The translations under genes were made by a program, and so were the position numbers. Shown here piece by piece: positions 7,046-15,438 of a stretch of 22,553 nt of DNA; within the stretch, counting starts at the first letter, position 1, and every line of letters begins with the position of its first letter. The notes beneath the pieces were generated by a model, which made no database searches, was not told the DNA's origin, and worked only from the letters and a program-made list of their open reading frames with translations. The stretch is from an uncultured Candidatus Peregrinibacteria bacterium (GTDB lineage: Bacteria > Patescibacteriota > JACMRA01): positions 1 to 22,553 of the forward strand of contig CAKZLR010000068.1 in the NCBI GenBank assembly GCA_937127165.1, written 5' to 3'.

Positions 7046-8635
7046 TTACTCCCATAAAATCTCCTCTTGTCCAAATTCTGGCCAAACAATCTCTGCTTGT
7101 CTAATACTTTTTTGAATTTCATTTTTAAGAGCCATAGCTCCAGACTCTTCGCCGTGAACCAAAAATACTTTAGGTGTTATGCTGTTTTTGTGAGGAAAAA
7201 GATGAAATAACCATTTTTTAAGCATGTTTTGGTCGCCATGGCCAGAAAAACCCTCAATTTTAACGATCTCCGCTTTTACTTCGTATAATCTTTTTTCTAT
7301 TTCCACTTCGGTTTGTCCATCCACAATAGCTCTACCCAAAGTTCCCGGTGCTTGAAAGCCAGTAAATACAATTGTGTTTTGGGGATTTTCTATATTAAAT
7401 CTCAAATGTTTGAGAATCCTTCCACCATTAAGCATACCACTACCGGCAATAATAATTGCTGACTTTTTTTGGTGATTTAATTTTTTACTTTCTTCGACTG
7501 TTTCTAAGATTTGTAAATACTTACTTTTGAAAGGATTTTGTCCAGATCTAATCAGTTTGTGCATCTCCTCATCGTATAATTCAGGGTATTTGAGAACTAC
7601 AGCTGTAACCGCGGCGGCCATAGGTGAATCAAGATAGATAGAAATTGGAGGAATTTTATTTTTTCTTATTAACTCTACTATAATATAAACCAATTCTTGA
7701 GCTCGCTCTACTGAAAACGATGGAATTAGTATTTTACCTTTTTTGGCAATAGTTTTTTTAATAATTTTGCAAATTTGTTCTTCTGGTTTGCTTTGAGTGT
7801 CGTGTAGACGATCACCGTAAGTACTTTCCAAAAAAACATGGGTAAGATGATTTTGTGTATCAATCATTTTAGGATCTTGAATAATTGGTTTGCTGGGATT
7901 ACCAATATCTCCGGAAAAAATTATAGTTTTGCCAGACGAAATCTCCTTGAGAATGATGTAACTGGAACCTAGAATATGCCCAGCATCTACAAAACAAGCT
8001 TGCAAATTGGGATGAACTAAAAAAGTTTGGTTATAGTTATAAGTTCTGAAACGACTCACAGTTTGATCAACATCTTTCTTTTCGTATAATACGAGTCTAC
8101 CGTCATTTTTCTCCATTAAATTTAAAATTTTAGCAAAATTATCTGGTAATTTATCTAAAAACTTATACTTTTGTTTTAAAGATTCTAAACTTTCTTGTGC
8201 CTTAATTACCTCTTGTAAAATATCAGTATATTTTTGACCAACGCCAAAACTATCCAAAAAATCTTCTTCAAACCATTCCGAATCTTCTGACATCTCTTCG
8301 GTTTGTTGGTGTTTATAAGCATCACTCATAACAATCGAAGCAATTTCTTTGGTCGCTGGGGTACTATAAATCTTGCCGCCAAACCCCATTTTAACTAAAT
8401 AAGGCAAACGACCACAGTGATCTAAATGTCCATGAGTAAGTAAGATAAAATCAACTTCTTTTGGATCAAATAATAAAAAAGAATTAACTCGATATAAATT
8501 AACCTTACGACCAATCTGAAACATGCCGGCATCTACGCAAAATTTTACATTTTTGCCATCTTTAGGTTGGTAGTCAAAGTAATATAAAGATCCAGTGACA
8601 GTGCGACTAGCCCCACAAAATGTAACTTTTAACAT
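7046..8635 (-). CDS. Beta-CASP metallo-beta-lactamase-fold RNA-processing nuclease
   Basis: A 529-residue member of the CPSF73/Cft2-like branch of MBL-fold hydrolases, which cut RNA with two zinc ions. Zinc-site motifs: THGHLDHCG (67-75, with His68, His70, Asp72 and His73), DAGHILGSS (217-225, His220) and FSGDIGN (240-246, Asp243). The beta-CASP signatures are LESTYGDR (269-276), PSFSVERAQEL (305-315), GFSGHGDQ (462-469, His466) and LVHGEE (492-497, His494). The charged helical stretch at about 105-200 is a linker before motif III. It may process or degrade mRNA alongside PNPase, encoded 7 kb away. It is monocistronic; a TATACT (8662-8667, minus strand) sits 27 bases before the start. RNA is the likely substrate by family, not proven. 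Confidence 0.9.
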   Translation of the reverse strand: MLKVTFCGASRTVTGSLYYFDYQPKDGKNVKFCVDAGMFQIGRKVNLYRVNSFLLFDPKEVDFILLTHGHLDHCGRLPYLVKMGFGGKIYSTPATKEIASIVMSDAYKHQQTEEMSEDSEWFEEDFLDSFGVGQKYTDILQEVIKAQESLESLKQKYKFLDKLPDNFAKILNLMEKNDGRLVLYEKKDVDQTVSRFRTYNYNQTFLVHPNLQACFVDAGHILGSSYIILKEISSGKTIIFSGDIGNPSKPIIQDPKMIDTQNHLTHVFLESTYGDRLHDTQSKPEEQICKIIKKTIAKKGKILIPSFSVERAQELVYIIVELIRKNKIPPISIYLDSPMAAAVTAVVLKYPELYDEEMHKLIRSGQNPFKSKYLQILETVEESKKLNHQKKSAIIIAGSGMLNGGRILKHLRFNIENPQNTIVFTGFQAPGTLGRAIVDGQTEVEIEKRLYEVKAEIVKIEGFSGHGDQNMLKKWLFHLFPHKNSITPKVFLVHGEESGAMALKNEIQKSIRQAEIVWPEFGQEEILWE

Positions 8636-9197
8636 TTGATTTATTTTTTAATATTTTTGATAGTATAATCAAAACAAAATAGGACATTTTGATCAATTAT
8701 TTTTTGCAAAAAAGTAAATAGACTAAGCTCAAGACATTTCATTTCCTTTACAAGACCTTTATAGGAAATATCCGTAAGTTAGATGTTGATTTCCTCCTCC
8801 TAAAAGTAATATTGCCAAAAATAAACTAGTATTTTTGATATCACCAAAAAGTTTTAATTTTGAAGAAGTGAGGTTATATGCAACCAAATAAATCTTGAAC
8901 AAATTATACAAAATGTTTAAGGATTTAGCTAGAGCTAAGAATAACTAATTTAGTTTATATTTTCAGGCTCTAGATTAGAGAATCTTGATCATATCAAATC
9001 CGTTACCATTGATGATTTTCTTTTTGAGAAGAGATGTGTCAGGTTTTATCACATTTATTCACCACTTTTCAAGAAGAAAAATTCGATTAAATGTTCTAAC
9101 TTAGTCAGAACGTGAATGCTTTTGTATTTTTACTTTTCACAAATTTGACTAAAAGTTTTTTGGTTATAAACATTTTTATACAAAACATCGAACGATC
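8636..9197. other. Intergenic region between divergent genes
   Basis: About 560 AT-rich bases between the divergently oriented beta-CASP and signal peptidase genes; promoters of both should lie here. A perfect 14-bp palindrome (six T, GC, six A) spans 8700-8713. On the plus strand about 53 codons ending at 9113 contain ENLDHIKSVTIDDFLFEK. It has no start codon and is short enough to be chance, so I do not call it a gene. Confidence 0.45.
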
Positions 9198-9914
9198 ATG
9201 GCAAATGTCTTCTTTCAAGAACCCTTTTCAGACGAACAAATCAAAAGAAAACTAGAACCAACCTTATTTGATGAGTTTCTGGAGTATATCTCTTATTTTA
9301 TAAGAGTCTTTTTAGTTGTTGCTTTGATATATGTAATCATTAGACAAGGAGTTTTTGATAGCCGTACTGTATCAGGAGTTTCGATGTTTCCTTACTTTAA
9401 TTTTGATGAAAGTAGTTTTGCCGTTCAAGATGTAATTTATTTAGACTTAATTACCCCTAGATTTGGTAGATATGAAAGAGGGGATGTGGTAGTGATTAAC
9501 AGGCCAGAGCACGAATGTCCTAAAAGCTCCAACCGAACTTGTAATTTTGTAAAGAGGATTATTGGTTTGCCTGGTGAAAGAGTAGCTTTTGAAGATGGCC
9601 TGGTCTATATTTACTTACCAAATCAAAAGTTTCCGATTTTATTAGACGAAAGCAGTTATTTACCGGCGGGTACTATGACTTACAAAAACACCCGAGATGG
9701 AGTTGAAAAATTTGTGGAGCCTATCTTAGGACCCGATGAATATTATTTACTTGGAGACAATCGTATGAATAGTTATGATTCTAGAGCTATGGGTCCGATT
9801 AAAAAAAATGATATTTATGGAATTATTGGTAGAGAAATTTTTTCTTTTGTTAGCGAAGATAGTCAAAGAAGAATTCGTTTTTTTAAAAAGCCAGCTTACA
9901 ATATTCCCGGATAA
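9198..9914 (+). CDS. lepB: Signal peptidase I
   Basis: Membrane serine protease that removes signal peptides from exported proteins. The 238-residue protein has a cytoplasmic N-terminus, one membrane helix (about 31-50) and an external catalytic domain. The Ser-Lys dyad is visible: Ser62 in SGVSMFP (59-65) and Lys119 in VKRIIGLPGE (118-127). Further family boxes are RGDVVVINRP (94-103) and LLGDNRMNSYDSRAMGPI (184-201). An inserted loop between RGDVVV and the catalytic lysine carries Cys107 and Cys115, which could form a disulfide. No Shine-Dalgarno motif is present. The FemAB-type gene starts 8 bases after the stop, so the two are probably co-transcribed and both act at the outer membrane face or wall. 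Confidence 0.95.
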   Translation: MANVFFQEPFSDEQIKRKLEPTLFDEFLEYISYFIRVFLVVALIYVIIRQGVFDSRTVSGVSMFPYFNFDESSFAVQDVIYLDLITPRFGRYERGDVVVINRPEHECPKSSNRTCNFVKRIIGLPGERVAFEDGLVYIYLPNQKFPILLDESSYLPAGTMTYKNTRDGVEKFVEPILGPDEYYLLGDNRMNSYDSRAMGPIKKNDIYGIIGREIFSFVSEDSQRRIRFFKKPAYNIPG

Positions 9915-9921
9915 GTTTTTT

Positions 9922-10941
9922 ATGCGAATTGAACTAATTAACAACAAAATAATTTGGAATGACTTTTTGATCAACTTAAATTACAATACTTTTTTACAAT
10001 CTTGGGGTTGGATTAAGTTTAATCAAAGGTTTGGCCACAAGGTCTGGACTCTGGGGATGTTTGAAGGCGAAAAATTGATTTCGGTAGCCTTTATTTTTAA
10101 ATTAGAAGCAAAAAGAGGTAGATTTTTATTCTGCCCTCATGGACCTCAATTTCTACAATTTGAGTCAAAATATTTAAAAGAGTGGGTAACATATTTTACA
10201 AAGTTAGCAAAGATAGAAAAATGTAGTTTTGTTAGAATCAGTCCAATTCAAGAAAACAACGACCAAAATATAGCCATCTTTAAAGAATGTGGTTTTAGGC
10301 AAGCCCCGATTCATATGCACGCCGAATTAACCACTGTACTAGATATTACTGGTAGCGATCAAGAAGTAAAATCTAGGATTAAAAAAAATACTAGATATGA
10401 TTTAAGAAAAGCTGAAGAGCTGTTTAAACAAAATTTGTTACAAATCCAAATTGGAGAAGCTATTAATGATGAAGTTTACGAAGTTTATAGGGAAACCTTT
10501 GTGCGAGGCGAGTTTGTACCTTTTCCTCAAAAATATCTGCAAAATGAACTAGAGTCTTTTAAAGAAGAAAACGGTTGCGATTTAGTGAAAGTGTACTACA
10601 AAAACAGGCTTATTTCTTGGGGTATGGTGATTTATTTTGGCAAGAGAGCTTTTTATCATCAAGGGGCTAATATTTTAGTCAAAGGAGTTCCAGCACCTAC
10701 CTTAGTCCAATGGACTTGTATTCAACTAGCGAGACAGAGAGGTTGTCAAAGCTATGATTTTTGGGGGATTTGTTCGAAAGAAAACCAAAAACACCCTTGG
10801 TACAACATCAGCAGATTCAAACGAAGCTTTGGAGGTCAAGAAGTGTCTCTTATACCAGCTCAAGATTTAATAATTAACAAATTAACATACTTTCCCACTT
10901 GGCTGATCGAGACAATTAGAAAAAAGAAAAGAGGATTTTAG
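9922..10941 (+). CDS. FemAB/FemX-type peptidyltransferase (peptidoglycan bridge formation)
   Basis: A 339-residue protein with the tandem GNAT-like fold of Fem ligases, which add amino acids from aminoacyl-tRNA to the stem peptide of lipid II. Supporting motifs: FLQSWGWIKFNQRFGHKVW (24-42) at the N-terminus, the second-domain sequence SRIKKNTRYDLRKAEE (151-166), YHQGAN (245-250), and near the C-terminus YDFWGIC (278-284) followed by HPWYNISRFKRSFGG (291-305). The frame is open from 9775 inside lepB; ATG 9922 is chosen because it starts 8 bases after the lepB stop and fits the family N-terminus. It suggests this cell makes cross-bridged peptidoglycan or aminoacylates another wall component. 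The exact amino acid added cannot be read from sequence. Confidence 0.88.
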   Translation: MRIELINNKIIWNDFLINLNYNTFLQSWGWIKFNQRFGHKVWTLGMFEGEKLISVAFIFKLEAKRGRFLFCPHGPQFLQFESKYLKEWVTYFTKLAKIEKCSFVRISPIQENNDQNIAIFKECGFRQAPIHMHAELTTVLDITGSDQEVKSRIKKNTRYDLRKAEELFKQNLLQIQIGEAINDEVYEVYRETFVRGEFVPFPQKYLQNELESFKEENGCDLVKVYYKNRLISWGMVIYFGKRAFYHQGANILVKGVPAPTLVQWTCIQLARQRGCQSYDFWGICSKENQKHPWYNISRFKRSFGGQEVSLIPAQDLIINKLTYFPTWLIETIRKKKRGF

Positions 10942-11591
10942 GTTAATGTGCTTTTGTGTACAGATTTTAAAACTATCTTTATTTCTAAACATCTGAAAAA
11001 AGTTTTATAAACAATCCTTAGGGAGCAATTTCACCAAAAAAAACTCAAGGTGGAATTTAAAAACGGAATTTTTAAAAGAAGATTTTTTTATGTATAAAAA
11101 TCTGGTTTAAAACGGCAACGAAAAGATGGACTTTTTTACTTGATTTATTTTATTTGAAATATATCCAATCACACTAAATTTTAGAGCTTTATTGGATTAA
11201 ACATTTGACAGCTTAAATTTTCTCTTAGAGATTTTGTGTAGACATAGTAACTTTTTTAAATTCCATCTAGTTTAGTTTATAGATCATTCAGCTTTACTGA
11301 TCGTAGATTGTTTGTCTACCAGTTTCAATAATTGGAACTATTTCTATCACTGATCTCTTTTTTAAATAAAAGGTATCCAACTTTTAAACCATTACTTCTT
11401 CTCTTTACATCTTTACAGAATCAAAAAATCTACCTTACTTTAACTATGTTAAGTTTGAACTAGATTCACAAATACACTTTTACAAAACTTAAAATCTTTT
11501 TAGATTACTTCTAGTCTACTTCCGCTAACTTACTTAACTATTGATTTGTAAATTACAATCATCTTAACAGACCACAATTAGCTAAACTATA

Positions 11592-11622
11592 AAGCTGATC
11601 AATATAGATCAGCTTGATTTTT
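11592..11622 (+). terminator. Terminator-like hairpin in non-coding DNA
   Basis: A perfect 9-bp stem AAGCTGATC (11592-11600) and GATCAGCTT (11607-11615) with loop AATATA, followed by GATTTTT. It looks like an intrinsic terminator on the plus strand but lies 650 bases past the nearest intact gene, so it may be the leftover end of a lost gene. Confidence 0.5.
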
Positions 11623-11710
11623 GTGACAGGTATTGGAAAACTGTTTCGATACTTTCAAATTATTACACTTTGATAAGTAAGTTTTCAGAATTTTTGTTTT
11701 CCTCATGATT

Positions 11711-11736
11711 GTTCTATGCTGTAGTTCTATGCTGTA
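11711..11736. repeat. 13-bp tandem duplication
   Basis: GTTCTATGCTGTA occurs twice, exactly adjacent (11711-11723 and 11724-11736), in gene-free DNA. Confidence 0.9.
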
Positions 11737-11799
11737 TTTTATTAAAAAAATAATATTGTTGCCGGATTAGTATCAAGATTCTTTTATAATTTTTTCAAA

Positions 11800-12022
11800 T
11801 TAGTTTATAGCATAACCTTCTTTAGAAAAATCAATCTCATTATGATCAAACTCTTTTTTAACTTTTTCAAAGCCAAGATCACTTTTTTGTCGAGTATCGT
11901 CTGGGGAATGTTGCTTCAAAATAACTAGATCCGTGTTTAGTGTGGTGATGCTAGTGGCAGTATGTTGAATATTGTTGTTGTCTATAAAACTACTAAATTT
12001 TTTAAACTCTGTGTCAAAACTA
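11800..12022 (-). pseudogene. Possible C-terminal remnant of an unknown gene
   Basis: The minus strand is open for about 74 codons, ending at TAA 11800, with no start codon: a stop lies directly upstream. The peptide includes DTEFKKFSSFIDNNNIQHTA, TLNTDLVILKQHSPDD and GFEKVKKEFDHNEIDF, a mixed composition more like real protein than translated AT-rich spacer. I do not recognise the family. An open frame of this length can arise by chance in 6 kb of AT-rich DNA, so the call is tentative. It lies 300 bases from, and opposite to, the ruined SulP gene. Confidence 0.25.
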
Positions 12023-12320
12023 CACCTTTATGTCAAAATTAGCCAATAAACTAAACTTGCTTTTGGTTAAACTTAAATTAAGCCTTTGTACAACCTAAGA
12101 AGTTTTGTTAATTTTACTCAAATTCCAGATCAATTTTGTCTGGTTATTTTTGAAAAATCTAAGTCAGATTTTCGCCAAAATATACCTAAAAAACCTGAAA
12201 ATAGAGAGTTATGAAGTATGACAAAAGTGTGTATATACCAAGAATAAGTAAAATAACAAAAAAATTAAATCTCAACTTTTTTGCTGCCCTGGCGATTATA
12301 CAAATAAATATAAATACTGT

Positions 12321-14083
12321 ATGTCTGCGATTGTTCCCCGAATTAACCAAAATTGGAGGTCAGGTTTGACTGTGGCTATGGTATCTTTGCCTTTGAGTGT
12401 AGCTTTATCTATCGCTTCAAGAGCTGGGGGCAGTGCCAGGTGTAATTACTGGTGTGTGGATTTGTTTGGTTGGCGTTTTACCAATTGTTAGTAAATACAA
12501 TATTTCATTTTGAAACCGCTGGAGCTTTGACGATTATTTTATGTAGCTTTGCTACTTTTAAAGGCAATAACTGGATTTTTACTTTGCTTTTCTGACAATA
12601 GTTTCTGGTTTAATTATTCTTTTGATTCGGTTATTAAAACTGGAAAAATATTTGATTTACATTCCGTCCTCGGTTATGTATGGTTTTGTTACGGTGCGGC
12701 TTGTTGATCGCTTTTGGTCAAATTAATTATGCTTTTGCGTTAAAAAATTAAAGCCAGTTAGTTATTTTCTAGAAAAGTAGAAACTTCTGGGTAAGCTATA
12801 TCAACTTTTAATTGGTCTACTTTTGTTGTTTTTTAGCAACTTTGGCATAGTTTTCTTACTTAAAAAACTCAAGTTTGCTATACCCGGAGCAATTATTGTA
12901 TCCGTGCTAGTCATTTTTGGGTTGGATTTCTACAAACTACAATCTCAGTTTTGAGCTTATAACTTTAACTACTAACGTAAAGTACAGCCACCGTTTTTCA
13001 GTTACCAAACTTTATCGGTTTTGGGAATTACTTATAATCTCATGACTTTGTGTATCAACTTCTAAATCTTCTAAATGCGGCTTTGATAGTGTCTGTGATT
13101 TTTATTTTGAAAACTTTAATTACGACTAAACTAGCTGATAAAATTACTGGTAATCATTCATCTTCTCGCCAAAAACTTTTGGTCTAGGTTTAACCAATAT
13201 TGCTTCCGGTTTGATGGAAGGTTTGCCTGCCACTGGTGTCTTTATTCGAAACGGTTTGAATGTTAAAAGCGGGACTAATGATAGAATGTCTGGAGCACTA
13301 GCCAGTATTTTTACGGTTATTTTGCAGTCGTCTTTCTGTACTTCCTTTAAATACATCCCAATGGTAATAATCGCTGGAATTTTGTCTAATACCGCTATAA
13401 GGTTGATTGAATTTGAAAAATTCAAAATGATTTTGGTTAGAAGATAAGACAAACTTTTTAGTTATGGTTTTAGTAATCCCTCTAATTGTATTAGAAAATG
13501 CGAGTATTGGAATTTTACTAGAAATAGCTTTAACCTTGTTGATGTTTGTGGACAATCTCAGCAAAGGTTAGTTTGTGATCAAATTTAATTGCAAACATAA
13601 GATCATTGCTTAATAAAAGTAGGTATAAATTTGTTTGCCAAAAAACGAACAAGTAAATGTAGTTGTTACTCTACTGAAGGAATTTTTGCTTATATCGATT
13701 TACCTTCTTGCCAAAAAAGTTAAGCATTCTAGTAAATATGTCTCATCTAAAGACAGTAATTTTACGAATGAGAAACTTGTTTTATACTTGTTTTATATTG
13801 ACTTTGGTAAATTGAATATATTGGAAAAATTGATTCTAGAACTAGAAGCTATGAGCAAACAAGTAATTCTTATAGGAGTACATAGGGAAATTTACGGATG
13901 CTCAAAAAATCTGAGGTGATTGCTAATTTAATTAATCAAGGCAATATATATACAACAAAACCGAACAAGCCCCACAAACACTTAGCTTTACCAAGCAGGA
14001 TATGTAAGAGTTTCAAGTTAGTCACAAAACATATTTTAGGCCAGAGACCGGAACCACCAAAACCTAAAAATTCCAAAAAATAG
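12321..14083 (+). pseudogene. Ruined SulP-family anion transporter with STAS domain
   Basis: SulP (SLC26) proteins carry sulfate, bicarbonate or other anions and end in a cytoplasmic STAS domain. The whole family architecture can be followed across all three frames. From ATG 12321: GLTVAMVSLPLSVALSIASR, then (12430) AVPGVITGVWICLVGVLP, (12512) ETAGALTIILCSF, (12592) LTIVSGLIILLIRLLKLEKY and IPSSVMYGFVT, (12701) LLIAFGQINYAFAL, (12748) the stretch with KKLKFAIPGAIIVSVLVIFG, (12999) LPNFIGFGNYL, (13181) GLGLTNIASGLMEGLPATGV, then IPMVIIAGILSNTAIRLIEF, (13443) DKTNFLVMVLVIPLIVLENA. STAS pieces follow: TEGIFAYIDLPS, YIDFGKLNILEKLILELEAM, KQVILIGVHREIYG and (13898) MLKKSEVIANLINQGNIYTT. I count at least nine frame changes plus in-frame stops at 12778, 12952 and 13035, many at homopolymers. 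No functional transporter can be made. Confidence 0.92.
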
Positions 14084-14413
14084 ATTGAGAAAGTCTAGCT
14101 CAACATTAAACAAACTTTAACATTTCAGAAACAGTTAATCATATCTCAAAACGACCTTATAACAGTCATTTTTTATAATTATAATTAAAATAAAGCAATA
14201 GTTAGGACTAATCTCTACTCTTTTTGATAAAATAACTTAATTTTTTTGGAGCAGGTTAGGTTTATTGTTTATTGTGCTTTATTTATAATGCTCTCACAAC
14301 CAAATTAAAAAATCACTCACAAATTCTCTTCATAAGGGATGATCTACAAGGACGAAGTGGTTTTGATTGTACTAAATTTATTTTTGTTGCGAATAGTGAA
14401 GTGCTTAAACAGC
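14084..14413. other. Intergenic region
   Basis: About 330 AT-rich bases between the SulP remnant and the glutaredoxin stop codon. A plus-strand frame from 14272 with KNHSQILFIRDDLQGRSGFD runs on into the antisense of the glutaredoxin gene. Its first 45 codons might be a relic, but there is no family match and I do not call a gene. Confidence 0.4.
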
Positions 14414-14668
14414 TTAAAGCAATTTTTTTTCTAGCAATAGCTTTTCTAGTTCTTGATTTGACGGTTCAACAGCAACAGTACCATCTGGAAAAATTATGGT
14501 TGGCACGCTTCTAAATCCATTATTTAACTCTTCCACTATTTGAGCTGCCTTGGGATTCTCTTCTATATCGACTTCGTCATAACCCACCTGCTTTTGTTGT
14601 AAAAACATTTTAACTCTGCGACAATCACTACACCATTTAGTAGTATATATTAAAATTTTTTTAGACAT
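14414..14668 (-). CDS. Glutaredoxin-like (NrdH/mycoredoxin-type) protein
   Basis: An 84-residue thioredoxin-fold redox protein. It has the active site TTKWCSDCRRVK with Cys13 and Cys16, the cis-proline loop SVPTII (54-59) and the glycine-containing PDGT turn (61-64), all at the expected places for a small glutaredoxin, of normal length. The WC-x-x-C-RR pattern and length resemble mycoredoxin/NrdH-like proteins, which reduce mixed disulfides or ribonucleotide reductase; the partner cannot be told. The gene follows the truncated lepA by 24 bases on the same strand and may share its transcript. No Shine-Dalgarno motif precedes the ATG. Confidence 0.88.
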   Translation of the reverse strand: MSKKILIYTTKWCSDCRRVKMFLQQKQVGYDEVDIEENPKAAQIVEELNNGFRSVPTIIFPDGTVAVEPSNQELEKLLLEKKLL

Positions 14669-14692
14669 AATACTATAAAATTTAAATATTTT

Positions 14693-15310
14693 TTAACTAA
14701 ATTTTTTGAAAACTGAGGGTGATGGCACTCGTTCCACAATGGCTTCTAAAAGCTCTTCTACACCCTCTCCAGTTTTGCCGCTGACTAGCAAAATAGAGTC
14801 TTGACTATAGCCCAAAACTTGCTCAATTTCTCTAGCTCTACTTTCTATATCAGCATTTGGTAAATCTATTTTGTTTAGTACTGGAATAATTTGTAAGTTT
14901 GCTTCCATCGCTGAATATAAATTGGCCAAAGTTTGAGCTTGAATGCCTTGGGTAGAATCCACTACCAGTACCGCTCCCTCACAGGCGATTAACGAACGAG
15001 ACACTTCATATGCAAAATCCACGTGACCTGGAGTGTCGATAAGATTTAAGATGAATTTTTGATTTTTCCACTCTAGTTTTTGATCCTTACTAGGAAATTT
15101 AGCTTGATAAACATATTCCATTCTAACTGGTTGTAACTTGATAGTAATTCCTCTTTCTCTCTCCAAATCCATCCTGTCCAAAACTTGCTCCCTCATCTCT
15201 CTCTCAGAGAGAGTACCAGTGATTTCCATTAACCTATCAGCTAAAGTGCTTTTACCGTGATCAATGTGAGCAATGATGCAAAAATTGCGAATTTGATCTA
15301 TGTATTCCAT
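14693..15310 (-). CDS. lepA: Truncated LepA/EF4: GTPase domain only
   Basis: LepA is a ribosome-associated translational GTPase of about 600 residues. Here only the G domain is present (205 residues). All nucleotide-binding motifs are intact: G1 AHIDHGKS (14-21), G2 RGITI (53-57), G3 DTPGH (92-96), G4 NKID (146-149) and G5 SGK (177-179). The family sequence ends at VERVPSPS (192-199), the border to domain II, and is followed by a short foreign tail FKKFS and a stop. Glutaredoxin begins 24 bases later, so domains II-V and the LepA C-terminal domain are missing, not merely frameshifted. Either a deletion left a dead stump, or a free G domain is retained. Without the missing domains it should not act as normal EF4. 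Confidence 0.85.
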   Translation of the reverse strand: MEYIDQIRNFCIIAHIDHGKSTLADRLMEITGTLSEREMREQVLDRMDLERERGITIKLQPVRMEYVYQAKFPSKDQKLEWKNQKFILNLIDTPGHVDFAYEVSRSLIACEGAVLVVDSTQGIQAQTLANLYSAMEANLQIIPVLNKIDLPNADIESRAREIEQVLGYSQDSILLVSGKTGEGVEELLEAIVERVPSPSVFKKFS

Positions 15311-15321
15311 AACCTGTAAAA

Positions 15322-15351
15322 ACTAAAATTAAAAGAATAAAAAATTGTCAA
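15322..15351 (-). promoter_or_regulatory. Possible promoter for the lepA fragment and glutaredoxin
   Basis: On the minus strand, a perfect TTGACA (15351-15346) with an 18-base spacer to TTTAGT (15327-15322), 4 of 6 matches. Transcription would start about 5 bases before ATG 15310, giving a nearly leaderless mRNA. Confidence 0.4.
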
Positions 15352-15438
15352 AAAAATCCAAATATAAAAAACACTTTACATTTTTCGTTTTTAGATATAA
15401 CACTAGTTTACTAACTTTACCAACTAATTTAGTTATTT

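Larger units (their letters stand above)
10942..11799. other. Long AT-rich non-coding stretch
   Basis: About 860 bases with no supported gene on either strand. It contains the hairpin at 11592-11622 and the tandem duplication at 11711-11736. Probably eroded former coding DNA, but no family is recognisable. Confidence 0.5.

Noticed and set aside
8955..9113. Plus-strand frame containing ENLDHIKSVTIDDFLFEK
   Set aside because: No start codon, about 53 codons, no family match; expected by chance in AT-rich spacer.
9775..9921. Earlier ATG for the FemAB-type gene
   Set aside because: These codons are the shifted frame of lepB; the conserved Fem N-terminus begins at ATG 9922.
13211..13447. Independent 78-codon gene
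   Set aside because: The sequence is the best-preserved fragment of the SulP membrane domain, not a separate gene.
12321..14083. UGA recoding (as Gly, known in some Patescibacteria) as an explanation for the interrupted SulP frame
   Set aside because: The interruptions are mainly changes of reading frame and also involve TAG and TAA. pnp ends properly at TGA just before a terminator, and no intact gene contains internal TGA.
14272..14514. 80-codon plus-strand gene
   Set aside because: Its second half is the antisense of the intact glutaredoxin gene, and the first half has no recognisable family.
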